Positions 42,381 through 51,660 of a stretch of 64,000 nucleotides of DNA are shown piece after piece. Position 1 is the first letter of the stretch. Every line of letters starts with the position of its first letter. This DNA comes from Kocuria sp. TGY1127_2 (GTDB lineage Bacteria; Actinomycetota; Actinomycetes; Actinomycetales; Micrococcaceae). The stretch covers positions 248,001 to 312,000 of the forward strand of contig NZ_AP022834.1 of assembly GCF_013394385.1 (NCBI RefSeq), in the 5' to 3' direction. The position numbers were made by a program, and so were the translations under genes. Under the pieces are notes generated by a model. That model was not told the origin of the DNA. It was given only the letters and a program-made list of their open reading frames with translations, and did not search any database.

Positions 42381-43574
42381 CTAAGGCGCGACCGCGACGG
42401 CCGGGATCAGTGAGGTCGCTTCCTGCACCTCGTTCATCTGTGCAAACAGGTGCCGACGCTTTTGCCGCAAGGTGCCCAGAACTGCAAGCAAGATCCCGCC
42501 AACGGTCCAGGCGATCATGACCCAGACGGGCTGTGCGAGCGAGACGTCGGGGAAGTACACCGCGTCGCGGACAGCCGCGATCCCCTGAGCCGAGAACAGC
42601 CACGGGTGCACGCCGCCGTAGAAGCCGTTGATCATATCCAGTGGACCGTTGATGCCGGACGCGGCCATACCGAGGAACGGCATGAGCAACATCGACAGCG
42701 GCATCATCGCGGGCCCGATGACAAGCATTCCGCCGGTGGTCACCGCCAGACACGAGAGCCCCAACAGGTAGAACATGAACCACGGGGCGACGGCGGACGA
42801 ATCGAAGATGCCGAACATTCCCCAGCCGTAGAAGATCTCGCCAAAAGCCACGATTGCGGGCATGACCAGTCCCAGAATTACTCGGAGGGTGGTGGAGACC
42901 GGGACCATGCCCAGGATCATTCCTGCCATGAATCCGCCCAGCACCGCTCCTAGCGCCAAGTAGACGGCGATGTTCGCCAGATTGTCGTCCGATGACGCGG
43001 GCTGAATATCGTGCGACGTGAGGTTCGTCTTGGACTGTTGAGCCGTTGATGAGAACAGGTTGGTTACTGCCGACTTGACCTGTGGCCCGTTGGCTCCGGC
43101 GAAGTACATATCCCCGCTCGCGGGGTTGTAGGCGGCCCGTAGCGTGTGGTCCCTAATGTCGTTCTCGGCCTGGTCCACGGAGCCCACTCGGGAAACGTCG
43201 AATGAGCTCGCGGTCTGCTTGTCCAGATCTTCTGCGGTTTGCTTCATCTGCTCTTCCGAACCGATGACAGCCACTTTCATATGATGAGGCGTGAGGTGGT
43301 GAGTCATGCCGGTCATGACCAAAGGCATCATGACCATGATGAAAAGCGGAAACAGCATACCGATGGTTACCATGCGCTTGGTGGTCAACGCCTGATTGAC
43401 CTTGCGCGGTGGCTTGGTGGGATCGGTGTGCACGCCGATCCCGGAGGCCGGCGGTGCCGACATGAGAGTCTCTTTGCGGGTCGCTTTCCGGTGAGCGCTG
43501 GACCGGTGACGAGCAGATGTGGAACCGGATTCTTCCGGCTGCGGCGTCTCCGATGAGGAACGGTTTTCAGTCAT
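42381..43574 (-). CDS. DUF3533-like/ABC-2-type membrane protein, paralogue A
   Basis: 397 residues. A hydrophilic N-terminus of about 65 residues precedes TM1 (MVTIGMLFPLFIMVMMPLV), then an extracytoplasmic domain of about 100 residues, then a cluster of about five helices and a final helix. This is the layout of YhgE/Pip or DUF3533 proteins (TM1, outer domain, C-terminal membrane block). It shares that layout and phrases (AAYNPASGDMYFAG; SSTAQQSKTNL) with the gene at 43590-44693, so the two are tandem paralogues. The function is unknown; transport of a lipid or export substrate is conceivable. Confidence 0.7.
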   Translation of the reverse strand: MTENRSSSETPQPEESGSTSARHRSSAHRKATRKETLMSAPPASGIGVHTDPTKPPRKVNQALTTKRMVTIGMLFPLFIMVMMPLVMTGMTHHLTPHHMKVAVIGSEEQMKQTAEDLDKQTASSFDVSRVGSVDQAENDIRDHTLRAAYNPASGDMYFAGANGPQVKSAVTNLFSSTAQQSKTNLTSHDIQPASSDDNLANIAVYLALGAVLGGFMAGMILGMVPVSTTLRVILGLVMPAIVAFGEIFYGWGMFGIFDSSAVAPWFMFYLLGLSCLAVTTGGMLVIGPAMMPLSMLLMPFLGMAASGINGPLDMINGFYGGVHPWLFSAQGIAAVRDAVYFPDVSLAQPVWVMIAWTVGGILLAVLGTLRQKRRHLFAQMNEVQEATSLIPAVAVAP

Positions 43575-43589
43575 GAGAAGTCTCTATTC

Positions 43590-44693
43590 CTATCGAGTGG
43601 GCTGGGAGGCGTACTTGGCGTCGCCTTCGGGCGGGACGGCGTCGTCCTCATAAGCGGTCAGGAGCGGTTCATCCGGGGCACGACGCGGCCGGCGCGGCTC
43701 CTCGGAGCCAATGGCGGAAGCGGGCTGAGAGCGGAGGGAGGCCATCCAGAGCAGACCGGCGCCCACGACCAGCCATACCGCGAGTACCAGGATCTGAGGC
43801 CCGATGCCGTGACCGTCGAAATACAGGCAGCGTCTCATCAGCTCCGAGCTCGCACCGGTGGGCAACAGCTGATGCATGACGCGGAAGAACCCAGGCATCA
43901 TGTCGAAGGAGACGGCGACGCCGGTCGCCGGAATTCCCAGGATCACGAATATCACCAATCCGATCAAAGCAGCGGCGGTCCCGAGTAATTCGACGAAGCC
44001 CAGCTGGACAATCGACGCCGTGAAGAACGTTCCCGCGACGATGAGGGCCACGGGCATGATGTGGCCGTCGAACGACCCGAAGATCTCGAAGGAAATCGCG
44101 GTTTCGATGACACCGGCCATGATCGCCATGACCGCGTGAACCGAGAGCTTGGTTCGGAGTCGAAGGCGGGCGCCGAAGGCGCTGATCATGGAGGCGGTCA
44201 TGTAACCGGCGATCGCGGCACCGATGATCAGGTAGAGGAACGAGGTTCCGGTGGAGTCGTTCTCGGTGGGGGCCCTCAGATCCTGGACCTTGAGGTTGGT
44301 CTGGGACTGCTGGGCGACTTGGGAGAAGATCCCTTCAGCGGCTTGGGTCGCTTGGCGGCCGCCCGCGGAGGCGACGTATACATTGCCGTTGCTCGGATCG
44401 TAGGCGGCACGAGTGTTCAAATTCGTGACATCGTCCTTGGCGGTCTGCACATCAGGAACTGTTTTGACGTCAGTGGCGTCATCCGCCTGGCTCGTAATTT
44501 CTTGGCTGATCTGCGAAGCCTGTTGCGAGGTCCCAATGACTTCGATCTTCATGTCCCTGGGATGCGGATTGTGGAAAGCAGAAACGTATGAGCCGGGGTA
44601 TGCAAAGGCCATGAACAAGGGGAAGAGCATGGCCAGAAGGACGAATTTCGTCGGGATCTTCTGGGCGGTTAACCGCTGAGGCTGAACTGACAT
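43590..44693 (-). CDS. DUF3533-like/ABC-2-type membrane protein, paralogue B
   Basis: 367 residues with the same architecture as the neighbour: TM1 (FVLLAMLFPLFMAFAYPG), an outer domain containing AAYDPSNGNVYVASAGG and SQVAQQSQTNLKVQD, and a C-terminal block of about six helices. ATG 44693 gives the proper start; upstream codons in the frame are spurious. No clear ribosome site precedes it. It is transcribed first in the pair and divergent from a TetR gene with a palindrome between them. Confidence 0.72.
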   Translation of the reverse strand: MSVQPQRLTAQKIPTKFVLLAMLFPLFMAFAYPGSYVSAFHNPHPRDMKIEVIGTSQQASQISQEITSQADDATDVKTVPDVQTAKDDVTNLNTRAAYDPSNGNVYVASAGGRQATQAAEGIFSQVAQQSQTNLKVQDLRAPTENDSTGTSFLYLIIGAAIAGYMTASMISAFGARLRLRTKLSVHAVMAIMAGVIETAISFEIFGSFDGHIMPVALIVAGTFFTASIVQLGFVELLGTAAALIGLVIFVILGIPATGVAVSFDMMPGFFRVMHQLLPTGASSELMRRCLYFDGHGIGPQILVLAVWLVVGAGLLWMASLRSQPASAIGSEEPRRPRRAPDEPLLTAYEDDAVPPEGDAKYASQPTR

Positions 44694-44712
44694 GGGGGAC
44701 ACTTTACACCCG

Positions 44713-44733
44713 TAAACCTGGGCATCAGGTGTA
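44713..44733. promoter_or_regulatory. Palindrome in the TetR/DUF3533 divergent promoter
   Basis: TAAACCTG (44713-44720), five bases, CAGGTGTA (44726-44733): a 21-bp near-palindrome. It overlaps a wider repeat TTACACC/GGTGTAA. A TTGACC on the minus strand nearby may be the -35 of the membrane-protein pair. Confidence 0.55.
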
Positions 44734-44771
44734 AGATAGGTCAACACTTCGAAAAATATGAGGGCAGCACC

Positions 44772-45401
44772 ATGACGAGCGAGAGCAACGCAGAAGTTGC
44801 CGATCCCCGTATCCTCCATACGCGTCGAGCCTTCAAGCAAGCACTTCTCGACGCGGCCTCACCGCAATGGGATTGGAAAGTCTCGGTCTCCGAGCTGTGC
44901 AAGAAGGCAGGGGTTTCCCGGCCGACGTTCTATCAGCATTTCACGACGGTGGACGACGTCTATGCGGAGCTTCTGCACGATCGACTCGTAGACATCGCCC
45001 ACCTCGAGATGTGGCACAAAGGTGCCGGGGTGCCCCGGGACAGCGAGCTTGTTTCGTTCTTCGAGGATCTCCGGGAGGTGCCGGGGTTCTACGAACCGAT
45101 ACTCGGCGGGGACGAAGTCTTCGGCAAAGCACGGAGGGCCTTCGTCCACTGGGTGGCCCAACGAATAGCCGAGTCAGTATTCGACACGGCATACGAGGAC
45201 CTGGATGCCGAGGCCCGTCAGCGAGCGCTCTTCATTGCAGGCGGCATCGTGGTCACGATGGGTCACTGGATTTACTCGACGGACCCGTGCACCAGGGTGA
45301 GTGCCGTTGAGATTTCTCGGCAAGTCAACTCGTACATCGCGGCGCTGTCGGTGCGGTTCGAGCCTGCGACGGGTGGTGCCGGCCCGGAGGGAGTGGCCTG
45401 A
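44772..45401 (+). CDS. TetR-family regulator of the DUF3533-like pair
   Basis: 209 residues. The helix-turn-helix WDWKVSVSELCKKAGVSRPTFYQHFTTVDDVYAELL is typical, followed by a helical ligand domain. It is divergent from the two membrane-protein genes and probably represses them at the 44713-44733 palindrome. Confidence 0.88.
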   Translation: MTSESNAEVADPRILHTRRAFKQALLDAASPQWDWKVSVSELCKKAGVSRPTFYQHFTTVDDVYAELLHDRLVDIAHLEMWHKGAGVPRDSELVSFFEDLREVPGFYEPILGGDEVFGKARRAFVHWVAQRIAESVFDTAYEDLDAEARQRALFIAGGIVVTMGHWIYSTDPCTRVSAVEISRQVNSYIAALSVRFEPATGGAGPEGVA

Positions 45402-45460
45402 GGGGCTTGGCTGGAACCGAATCCGAGATTGTGTTCTGGGCTCTGGCGGGACGGGGGCCG

Positions 45461-45883
45461 CTATTCGGCGGGGAGCGGGTCTCCGTCCACGTAGAACCAC
45501 CGGCCGCTCTCGCGGACAAAGCGGCTGTCTTCCCTCTGGGTGCCTTTGACGCGCTTGTCTGCGGGAGTCCCGGGTTGGGAGCGATAGTGGGCCGCGAATG
45601 CGACGCGGGCGGTGTCATCGAACGGGCCGCCGGCGGTTTGGAGAATGTCCAGGCGCTGCCATCGGATCGATTCGTCCATCTCCAGGGACGCCGGCCGGGT
45701 GCTCGGGTGCCATGTGGACAGGAGGTAGGCGTCCTCGGAAATTGCGAAAGCCGTAAATCGGGACCTCATCAGGGCCTCGGCGGTGGGGGCGGTGTTGCGG
45801 CCCGTGATGAGCAGGCCGCAACATGCGCCGAAAACCTCCCCTGTTCCGCAGGGGCATCGCTGATCGTCGGAAATCAATGCCAT
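45461..45883 (-). CDS. YchJ-family (UPF0225) SEC-C zinc-motif protein
   Basis: 140 residues. An N-terminal SEC-C-like cysteine motif (CPCGTGEVFGACCG) is followed by the YchJ core: AEALMRSRFTAFAISEDAYLLSTWHPSTRP, WQRLDIL and VAFAAHYR, ending with the conserved E-x-SRFVRESGRWFYVDGD. The function is not established; zinc binding is likely. It is convergent with the TetR gene. Confidence 0.88.
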   Translation of the reverse strand: MALISDDQRCPCGTGEVFGACCGLLITGRNTAPTAEALMRSRFTAFAISEDAYLLSTWHPSTRPASLEMDESIRWQRLDILQTAGGPFDDTARVAFAAHYRSQPGTPADKRVKGTQREDSRFVRESGRWFYVDGDPLPAE

Positions 45884-46160
45884 ACGAACCAGGGTACCGG
45901 CACGCTATGAAGTGGGCTGATTGATCATTACGGGCCAATTCAACTCATGGGTGAATCTGTCCTGGCTTGCGTTGGGTGTCGAGAAGTAGCTGCATTACAC
46001 GTTGAGCAACAAGGGTCCCGGTCCCGAGGCAGAGATTGCGCAGTTCGCCGAAGTATCGTCGAGCTTCAACGCACCGTCTTCGATGGGGCGGTGCTTTCAC
46101 GAGGGTTTGGTTACCGGTCCGGCGTCGAGGCGGGCCGCCTGAGGACCGACGTGAGGCAGG

Positions 46161-47627
46161 TCAGCTCGTCCAGCCCTGGATCACGCCCATCCCGAAGTAG
46201 GCGATGAAAGCCACGGAAACCAGGTACATGAGCGGGTGAACATCCTTGGCCCGGCCTTGAACCACGCGGATAAAAGTGTAGGAGACGAAGCCGGCGCCGA
46301 TACCGTCCGCAATGGAGTAGGTGAACGGCATCATGGCAATGGTCAAGAACGCCGGGATGCCGAGGCCCCAGTCGTCCCACTTCACATGGACCGCTTGGCG
46401 GACCATCAGGAATCCGACCACGACGAGAGCCGGGGCGACGGCCTCGAACGGCACGATGTTGACCAATGGTGACACGAACATCGCCAGCAAGAACATGATT
46501 CCGGTAATGACCACAGAAAAGCCGGTGCGGGCGCCCTCGCCGATGCCGGTCGCGGACTCCACGAAGATTTGGGACGAGGACGCCGACCCGGCCCCACCTG
46601 CGATGGAACCGACTGCGTCCACGGCGAGAACCCGGTTGATGTCAGGGATCTTTCCGTCTTCGCTGATGTTGTGGGCCTCGGTCGCGAGACCGACGGACGT
46701 GCCCATCGCGTCGAAGAAGACAGAAAGCAAGATCGCGAAGACCATCAGGGATGCTGCCATCCCACCGAGGGTCTGGAACGCGCCGAACATGTCGAAGTTG
46801 CCGATCAGGGACAGGTCGGGCAGTCCCACCCATTGGTGGGGAATCTCGGGGGACACGAGCGACCATCCCGTCGGTCGATCTGTGGAAGACCCTGCTGGTG
46901 CCACGGCCTCAAGGATGACGGACAGGATGGTCGAGATGATGACGCCGATCAGTATTGCACCGCGCACATTGCGGATCATCAGGGCAATCGTGAGGAAGAG
47001 GCCCACGATGAACACGAGAATCGGCCAACCGATGAGATCGCCGTTGACGCCGAATGAAACCGGAACCGTGGTGCCGGCGGAGTCGGGCATGCGTCGAATG
47101 AAACCCGCATTGACGAAGCCGATGAGCGAAATGAACAGACCGATACCCACGACGATGGCGGTCTTGAGGGACTGCGGAACAGCGTTGAAAACCGCTGTTC
47201 GGAAACCGGTGAGGACCAGTAGAAACATGATGATGCCGGCCCACACCACAAGACCCATGAGGTCGGGCCACGTGAGATCGGGCGTCGTCGCGATGGTGGC
47301 GGCCAAAAATGCGTTGATGCCGAGGCCTGCCGACATGGCGAATGGGTGGTTGGCGATCACCCCCATCAGGATGGTCATGACGCCCGAGATCAGAGCGGTT
47401 GCCGCTGCCACGCGGGCCAGGCCGAGTTCCGAACCATTGGCATCGGCAATGATGCCGAGGACCAGTGGATTCAGGACCACGATGTAGCTCATCGCGAAGA
47501 ATGTGGCCAGACCGCCCCGAATTTCGGTGCCAACGGTCGAACCGCGTTGCGTGATCTTGAAGAAGCGGTCGAAACCGTTTCGGGGATGGTTGGGGCGGCT
47601 GGGAGCCGCGGTGTTCTCAGAAGTCAT
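46161..47627 (-). CDS. NCS2-family purine permease (AzgA/PbuG-like)
   Basis: A membrane transporter of 488 residues for hypoxanthine, guanine or adenine. Signatures are RGGLATFFAMSYIVVLNPLVLG in helix 1, AMSAGLGINAFLAATI, the conserved SVFFDAMGTSVGLATEA and SATGIGEGARTGFSVVITGIMFLLAMFVSPL. The transporter has about 13 predicted membrane segments. It stands alone; I found no purine riboswitch in the leader. Confidence 0.92.
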   Translation of the reverse strand: MTSENTAAPSRPNHPRNGFDRFFKITQRGSTVGTEIRGGLATFFAMSYIVVLNPLVLGIIADANGSELGLARVAAATALISGVMTILMGVIANHPFAMSAGLGINAFLAATIATTPDLTWPDLMGLVVWAGIIMFLLVLTGFRTAVFNAVPQSLKTAIVVGIGLFISLIGFVNAGFIRRMPDSAGTTVPVSFGVNGDLIGWPILVFIVGLFLTIALMIRNVRGAILIGVIISTILSVILEAVAPAGSSTDRPTGWSLVSPEIPHQWVGLPDLSLIGNFDMFGAFQTLGGMAASLMVFAILLSVFFDAMGTSVGLATEAHNISEDGKIPDINRVLAVDAVGSIAGGAGSASSSQIFVESATGIGEGARTGFSVVITGIMFLLAMFVSPLVNIVPFEAVAPALVVVGFLMVRQAVHVKWDDWGLGIPAFLTIAMMPFTYSIADGIGAGFVSYTFIRVVQGRAKDVHPLMYLVSVAFIAYFGMGVIQGWTS

Positions 47628-48052
47628 TCGTGAAAATCCGTAGATACTCTCTCGATGGATGGGGTTGGGGTGCCTGGGGCTCGACGCCGACCGCGTTCTC
47701 GAAAACAGGGGTCGGCCACGACGTGGTCCGATTCAGCCGCCTCAAAAGGTAGAGGCGTCTCTTCTATCCCAAGTGGAGGGAGAAGCGACGCCGCTACTGG
47801 TGAGTCTAATGCATTGAGCTGAGGGTGAAATTCCGGTTGGGGAGGCCAGGTATGGGCCAGCGGGGGCGCTCTCCCGGTCATCCGCAGAGGCGCCGAGGTT
47901 CCGCAGACGCACCGTCCCGGTCCTGGAACCGTCCTGATTTGGTGCTTCCCCAGTTGCTTCACGAGCCTCATTCGGAAGGAATTTTCCAGAACCGACCGTT
48001 TCTTCCTGCCGTCAGGGTTATGGCCTTGGGCGCTCACGGCTAGGGTTGAACC
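47628..48052. other. Intergenic region between divergent permease and aldo/keto reductase
   Basis: No convincing gene. It contains a small perfect hairpin CGCCTC/GAGGCG (47738-47757) and the two divergent promoters. A minus-strand frame of 137 codons looks like random low-complexity translation. No riboswitch core motif was found on either strand. Confidence 0.6.
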
Positions 48053-49048
48053 ATGACTTCTACGCCGGAATATCGTTCATTGGGCAATTCGGGACTTGTC
48101 GTCTCCAGCGTCGGATTGGGGTGTAACAATCTCGGTCGTGTTGGCACACCGACTGAAACCCAAGAAGGCACGGACGCGGTCATCAAGACCGCGGTGGACT
48201 CGGGCATCACTCTGTTCGACGTCGCGGACGTCTACGGCAAGGAGCCCGGAACCTCTGAGCGGATGTTCGGCCGAGCACTGAGCGGGCTGGGCAGCGCCGC
48301 GGATGATGTCGTGGTGGTGTCGAAATTCGGTATGGACATGCAAGGGACAAACGGCGCGGATCACGGCGCTCGTGGTGCTCGCCGTTACATCAACCGGGCT
48401 CTGGACGCTTCCCTGGAACGCTTGGGCCGCGATCACATCGACCTGTACTTCTACCACACACCGGACGGCATCACCCCGCCGGAAGAAACCCTTGCGGCCC
48501 TGGATGACGTCGTTCGAGCAGGCAAAGTACGTTATATCGGCACCTCCAATCACACCGGGTGGCAGATCGCCGACGCCGACCATTTGGCGCGCGGAGTCAA
48601 CGGGACCCGGTATGTTGCGGCTGAGAACCACTACAACTTGCTCGACCGCCGCGCCGAACTTGAAGTCCTCCCCGCTGCCGAGAGGTTCGGAATCGGTGTA
48701 CTGCCGTATTTCCCCTTGGCCAATGGGCTCCTGACGGGCAAATACCGGAACGGCAAGGCGCCGGACGGGTCACGACTGTCCCATTCCAAACCGGGCCTGC
48801 TGGAATCGACCAATTGGGAACAGATCGAGCGTTTTATAGCCTTCGCCGACGAGCGGGACCTCAGCCCGCTGGAGGTTGCTTTCTCCTGGTTGGCTTCGCG
48901 TCCGCAGGTTTCCTCGGTGATTGCCGGAGCGACATCGCCGGAACAGGTCCGCACCAACGCTGCTTCCGCCTCATGGGTTCCGAGCGACCAGGACTTGGCC
49001 AAGCTTGACGAGATCTTCCCGGCACCGGACAAGATCGCGCTTTTCTAG
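48053..49048 (+). CDS. Aldo/keto reductase
   Basis: An NADPH-dependent (beta/alpha)8 oxidoreductase of 331 residues. The catalytic tetrad is visible: Asp and Tyr in LFDVADVYG, Lys in VVVSKFG and His in LYFYHTPD. The cofactor segment near the C-terminus is SSVIAGATSPEQVRTNAAS. TAGGGT ends 6 bases before the ATG and no strong ribosome site is present, so the mRNA may be leaderless. Substrate unknown. Confidence 0.9.
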   Translation: MTSTPEYRSLGNSGLVVSSVGLGCNNLGRVGTPTETQEGTDAVIKTAVDSGITLFDVADVYGKEPGTSERMFGRALSGLGSAADDVVVVSKFGMDMQGTNGADHGARGARRYINRALDASLERLGRDHIDLYFYHTPDGITPPEETLAALDDVVRAGKVRYIGTSNHTGWQIADADHLARGVNGTRYVAAENHYNLLDRRAELEVLPAAERFGIGVLPYFPLANGLLTGKYRNGKAPDGSRLSHSKPGLLESTNWEQIERFIAFADERDLSPLEVAFSWLASRPQVSSVIAGATSPEQVRTNAASASWVPSDQDLAKLDEIFPAPDKIALF

Positions 49049-49087
49049 AGAGACGCCTTCGCGGCCTCGACGACTGCCTGCCGACCC

Positions 49088-49453
49088 TTGGCGGATTTCA
49101 CCGAATCCGGTGGGGTGCAGGCGGCGCGCTCGATCCTGTCGCGCACCGTTTTGCCGACGGCGATCCTGGGCGGAAATGATCGCTGTGCCGCCGGTATTCT
49201 CGCAACGCTTGCACGGGCGGGTGTGGGTGTTCCCTCGGAGGTATCCGTAGCGGGACTCGATGACAGTAGCGTCGCGCGCCTCGCGTTCATCGACCTGATC
49301 ACCGTGGGGTACGTCCCGTCCAAGCTCTCGGAGCGCGCCGTGGACGCGATGGTCGAGCTCTTGGACAATCCCGCGAGTACGAGGAAATCTCGTCGTGAAG
49401 CGCCGTACCTCATCGAACCCGGAAGCACGGCGGCACCGCGCGCGGACGACTGA
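49088..49453 (+). pseudogene. LacI-family regulator remnant (C-terminal part only)
   Basis: A translated fragment of about 120 residues matches only the C-terminal ligand-domain half of LacI regulators: DFTESGGVQAARSIL, then AILGGNDRCAAGILATLARAGVGVPSEVSVAGLDDSSVARLAFIDLITVGYVPSKLSERAVDAMVELL and a final IEPGSTAAP. The DNA-binding domain and first half of the sensor domain are absent. The upstream DNA is the end of the aldo/keto reductase, so this is a decayed gene. Confidence 0.8.
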
Positions 49454-49575
49454 ACGCCTCGACGCAAGACGGATACTGCGGGCTGACGGCTCTGTCTATA
49501 GACGGTCGTCGGATAGCCGGACTAGTGTTGGCACCCTCATAGTGACGAGATCCCCCGCGGAAAGCAGGAAACCTG

Positions 49576-50313
49576 ATGAGTACCCCCATGATCGCTCTGG
49601 TGACGGGCGGAAACAAAGGAATCGGCCGTGAAATCGCGAGCCAGCTCGCAGATCTGGGGCACACCGTGATCATTGGAGCACGCGACCGTGAGCGCGGTCG
49701 TGAAGCTGCGGCCGAACTCCGGGAACGCGGAGGCGATGTCACCGCCGTCGCCCTCGACGTGACCGACCCAGCCTCGGTGGCAGCGGCGGCGAAGACGGTG
49801 AAAGAACAGCACGGTCACCTCGATGCGCTGATCAACAACGCTGGGATCAGCAACCAACCCGGGGCCGACTTTTCCGGTCAGGTACCTAGAACCGCGGACG
49901 TCGATCACATCCGCTACGTCTTCGAAACGAACGTGTTCGGCGTCATCACCGTCACCAGTGCCTTCCTGCCCCTCCTTCAGGACTCGAAAACGCCGCGGAT
50001 CGTCAACGTATCCAGCAGTGCTGGATCGTTGACGGCCATCTCCGACTTCTCGAATCCCGACCCGATTGCACTGGGGTATGTGCCGTCCAAGACGGCTCTG
50101 ACCGCGGTAACGATCATGTACGCGCGTGATCTGCAGGACGACGGGATTCTGGTCAACGCCGTGTGCCCAGGGTTCATTGCCACGGATTTGAACAATCACC
50201 ACGGCACAGGAACCCCACAGGACGGTGCGCGCCAGGCCGTAGCCATGGCCACGATCGCAGCCGACGGGCCGACCGGTACCTTCACCGACATCAATGGTCC
50301 GGTTGCCTGGTGA
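49576..50313 (+). CDS. Short-chain dehydrogenase/reductase (SDR)
   Basis: 245 residues of the classical SDR type. Motifs are TGGNKGIG (cofactor), NNAGIS, SSSAGS with the catalytic Ser, and YVPSK (Tyr-x3-Lys). An Arg in IGARDRERGR after beta 2 suggests NADP preference. It is preceded by the LacI remnant and followed by a strong terminator. Substrate unknown. Confidence 0.92.
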   Translation: MSTPMIALVTGGNKGIGREIASQLADLGHTVIIGARDRERGREAAAELRERGGDVTAVALDVTDPASVAAAAKTVKEQHGHLDALINNAGISNQPGADFSGQVPRTADVDHIRYVFETNVFGVITVTSAFLPLLQDSKTPRIVNVSSSAGSLTAISDFSNPDPIALGYVPSKTALTAVTIMYARDLQDDGILVNAVCPGFIATDLNNHHGTGTPQDGARQAVAMATIAADGPTGTFTDINGPVAW

Positions 50314-50328
50314 CTGCAAGACACGGTC

Positions 50329-50355
50329 CCCGCTCCAGGCCTCAGCCTGGGCGGG
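50329..50355. terminator. Terminator hairpin between convergent SDR and IolI-like genes
   Basis: CCCGC-t-CCAGGC, loop CTCA, GCCTGG-GCGGG: an 11-bp stem with one bulged T. It stands between convergent genes and serves either or both. Confidence 0.75.
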
Positions 50356-50386
50356 CGGGGCTGTGTCCATCTCCTGACCAGGGGCG

Positions 50387-51400
50387 CTAGCGGACTCCCG
50401 CTTGGTCCGCGGCGTCGAAAAGGGTCTTGGTGGCTAGCCGAAGTCCTTCGATCGCGCCCATCGACGTGTCCTCGTGCTCAATATTCACGCACATCTCCTC
50501 ACCCGTGATTTTCTCGACTTCTGCCAGTGCGCGAAGGAACTCGGCCCAGTAGTCGGCGTCGTGTCCGATGCCGACCGCCACGAAATCCCATGCCGAATCC
50601 TGCGGCCATTCATTCGCGTATTCGTCGCCACCCATATGCGTGCGCTTCTCGTCCGGCCCCAGGCGGCGGAAGCGCTCGTCCAGTACCCCGTAAATCTCGG
50701 CGTTCTCACGATTGACGCGGATGTCCTTGGCCGCGGCATGGAAAACCAAGGGGCCCAGCCAGCGAACGCATGCGACCGGATCCATCTGCTGCCAGAACAG
50801 GTGCGATGCGTCGAGCTCGACGCCGATGTTGGTGGCCCCGATCCGATCCACCAGACGCCGTGCTGTTGGTGGATTGAATACGAGGTTCTGAGGGTGGAGC
50901 TCCAGGGCGACCTTGACGTCATTCTCCCTGGCGAGCTGGTCGATTTCGGTCCAGAACTCGCTCGCTCGGTCCCACTGCCATTCAAGGGAATCCAGCGCGT
51001 GGGAACCCCAGGTGTTGACGTTCCAAGCAGGGTAGCGGCCGCCCGGGTCCGATCCTGGCAGGCCGGACATCGTGACGACCCGCTTCTGGCCTAGGGCTGC
51101 CGCCGCCCGGACTGAGCGTCGGATGTCATCGGCGTCGTCCGGACCGATAGCGGGATCAGGATTGAGCGGATTCCCGTTACAGTTCAGACCCAAAATCTCC
51201 AGGCCGCGATCCTCGAACTGTTTCAAGTAGTCACGGGCGGCAGTATCGCTGTCGATAATTGTGTCGATCGGCAGATGAGCGGGTGGGAGGAAGCCTCCCG
51301 AGTTTACTTCCATTCCGTCCAGACCGAGATTGGCCACTTCGTCGAGTGCTTCGTCGAGGGCGAGATCGTGGAGGATTGCGTTGTACACGCCCAGCTTCAT
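50387..51400 (-). CDS. Sugar phosphate isomerase/epimerase (IolI-like TIM barrel)
   Basis: 337 residues of the xylose-isomerase-like TIM-barrel family. Metal-site acidic/His residues appear in ALELHPQNLVF, NIGVELDASHLFWQ, FHAAAKDIRVN and CVNIEHEDTSM. ATG 51400 has AAAGGAG; upstream in-frame codons are unsupported. Divergent from the iol operon with a shared 260-bp promoter region, it probably interconverts an inosose or a related sugar in inositol catabolism. An exact role as IolI is inference. Confidence 0.85.
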   Translation of the reverse strand: MKLGVYNAILHDLALDEALDEVANLGLDGMEVNSGGFLPPAHLPIDTIIDSDTAARDYLKQFEDRGLEILGLNCNGNPLNPDPAIGPDDADDIRRSVRAAAALGQKRVVTMSGLPGSDPGGRYPAWNVNTWGSHALDSLEWQWDRASEFWTEIDQLARENDVKVALELHPQNLVFNPPTARRLVDRIGATNIGVELDASHLFWQQMDPVACVRWLGPLVFHAAAKDIRVNRENAEIYGVLDERFRRLGPDEKRTHMGGDEYANEWPQDSAWDFVAVGIGHDADYWAEFLRALAEVEKITGEEMCVNIEHEDTSMGAIEGLRLATKTLFDAADQAGVR

Positions 51401-51660
51401 GGCAAGCTCCTTTGCGGTCGGACGGGAGCGGGTGATGGACACCAAAGGGTGTGGAAGTAACTCCCGTCACGCCAGAGTACACATCATGACGTAGTTTGTC
51501 TGTACAAAACATTGACAGGACAAAGTCCGATGGGGCACTCTATAGGGAGTAAGGCGGATCACTCCGGTGGTCCGAGGCGCATCGCCAGGCGAGGCAGCCA
51601 GTCCGGCTGCGGGCAGGGCGCTCTCGCAGAAGACGAACCACGGGAAGGACCGGCCAGCTC
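51401..51660. promoter_or_regulatory. Divergent promoter region of the inositol cluster
   Basis: It contains TTTGT-CTGT-ACAAA (51495-51508), a short palindrome, and TTTGTC/GACAAA arms spanning 51495-51524. TTGACA at 51512-51517 resembles a -35 for iolC, though no well-spaced -10 follows (TATAGG lies 23 bp away). This is a candidate site for the cluster's regulator, which is not in the window. Confidence 0.4.

Noticed and set aside
45884-46160. Small plus-strand frame
   Set aside because: Runs into the permease 3' end in the wrong frame and shows no ribosome site or domain.
46321-47487. 388-codon plus-strand frame
   Set aside because: Antisense to the NCS2 permease; rich in M, T, R and P as expected from a reversed membrane gene.
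47624-48037. 137-codon minus-strand frame in the permease leader
   Set aside because: Low-complexity translation, no family resemblance, and it overlaps the divergent promoters.
47628-48052. Purine riboswitch for the NCS2 permease
   Set aside because: Looked for because such permeases often have one; no conserved core or loop motifs were found on either strand.
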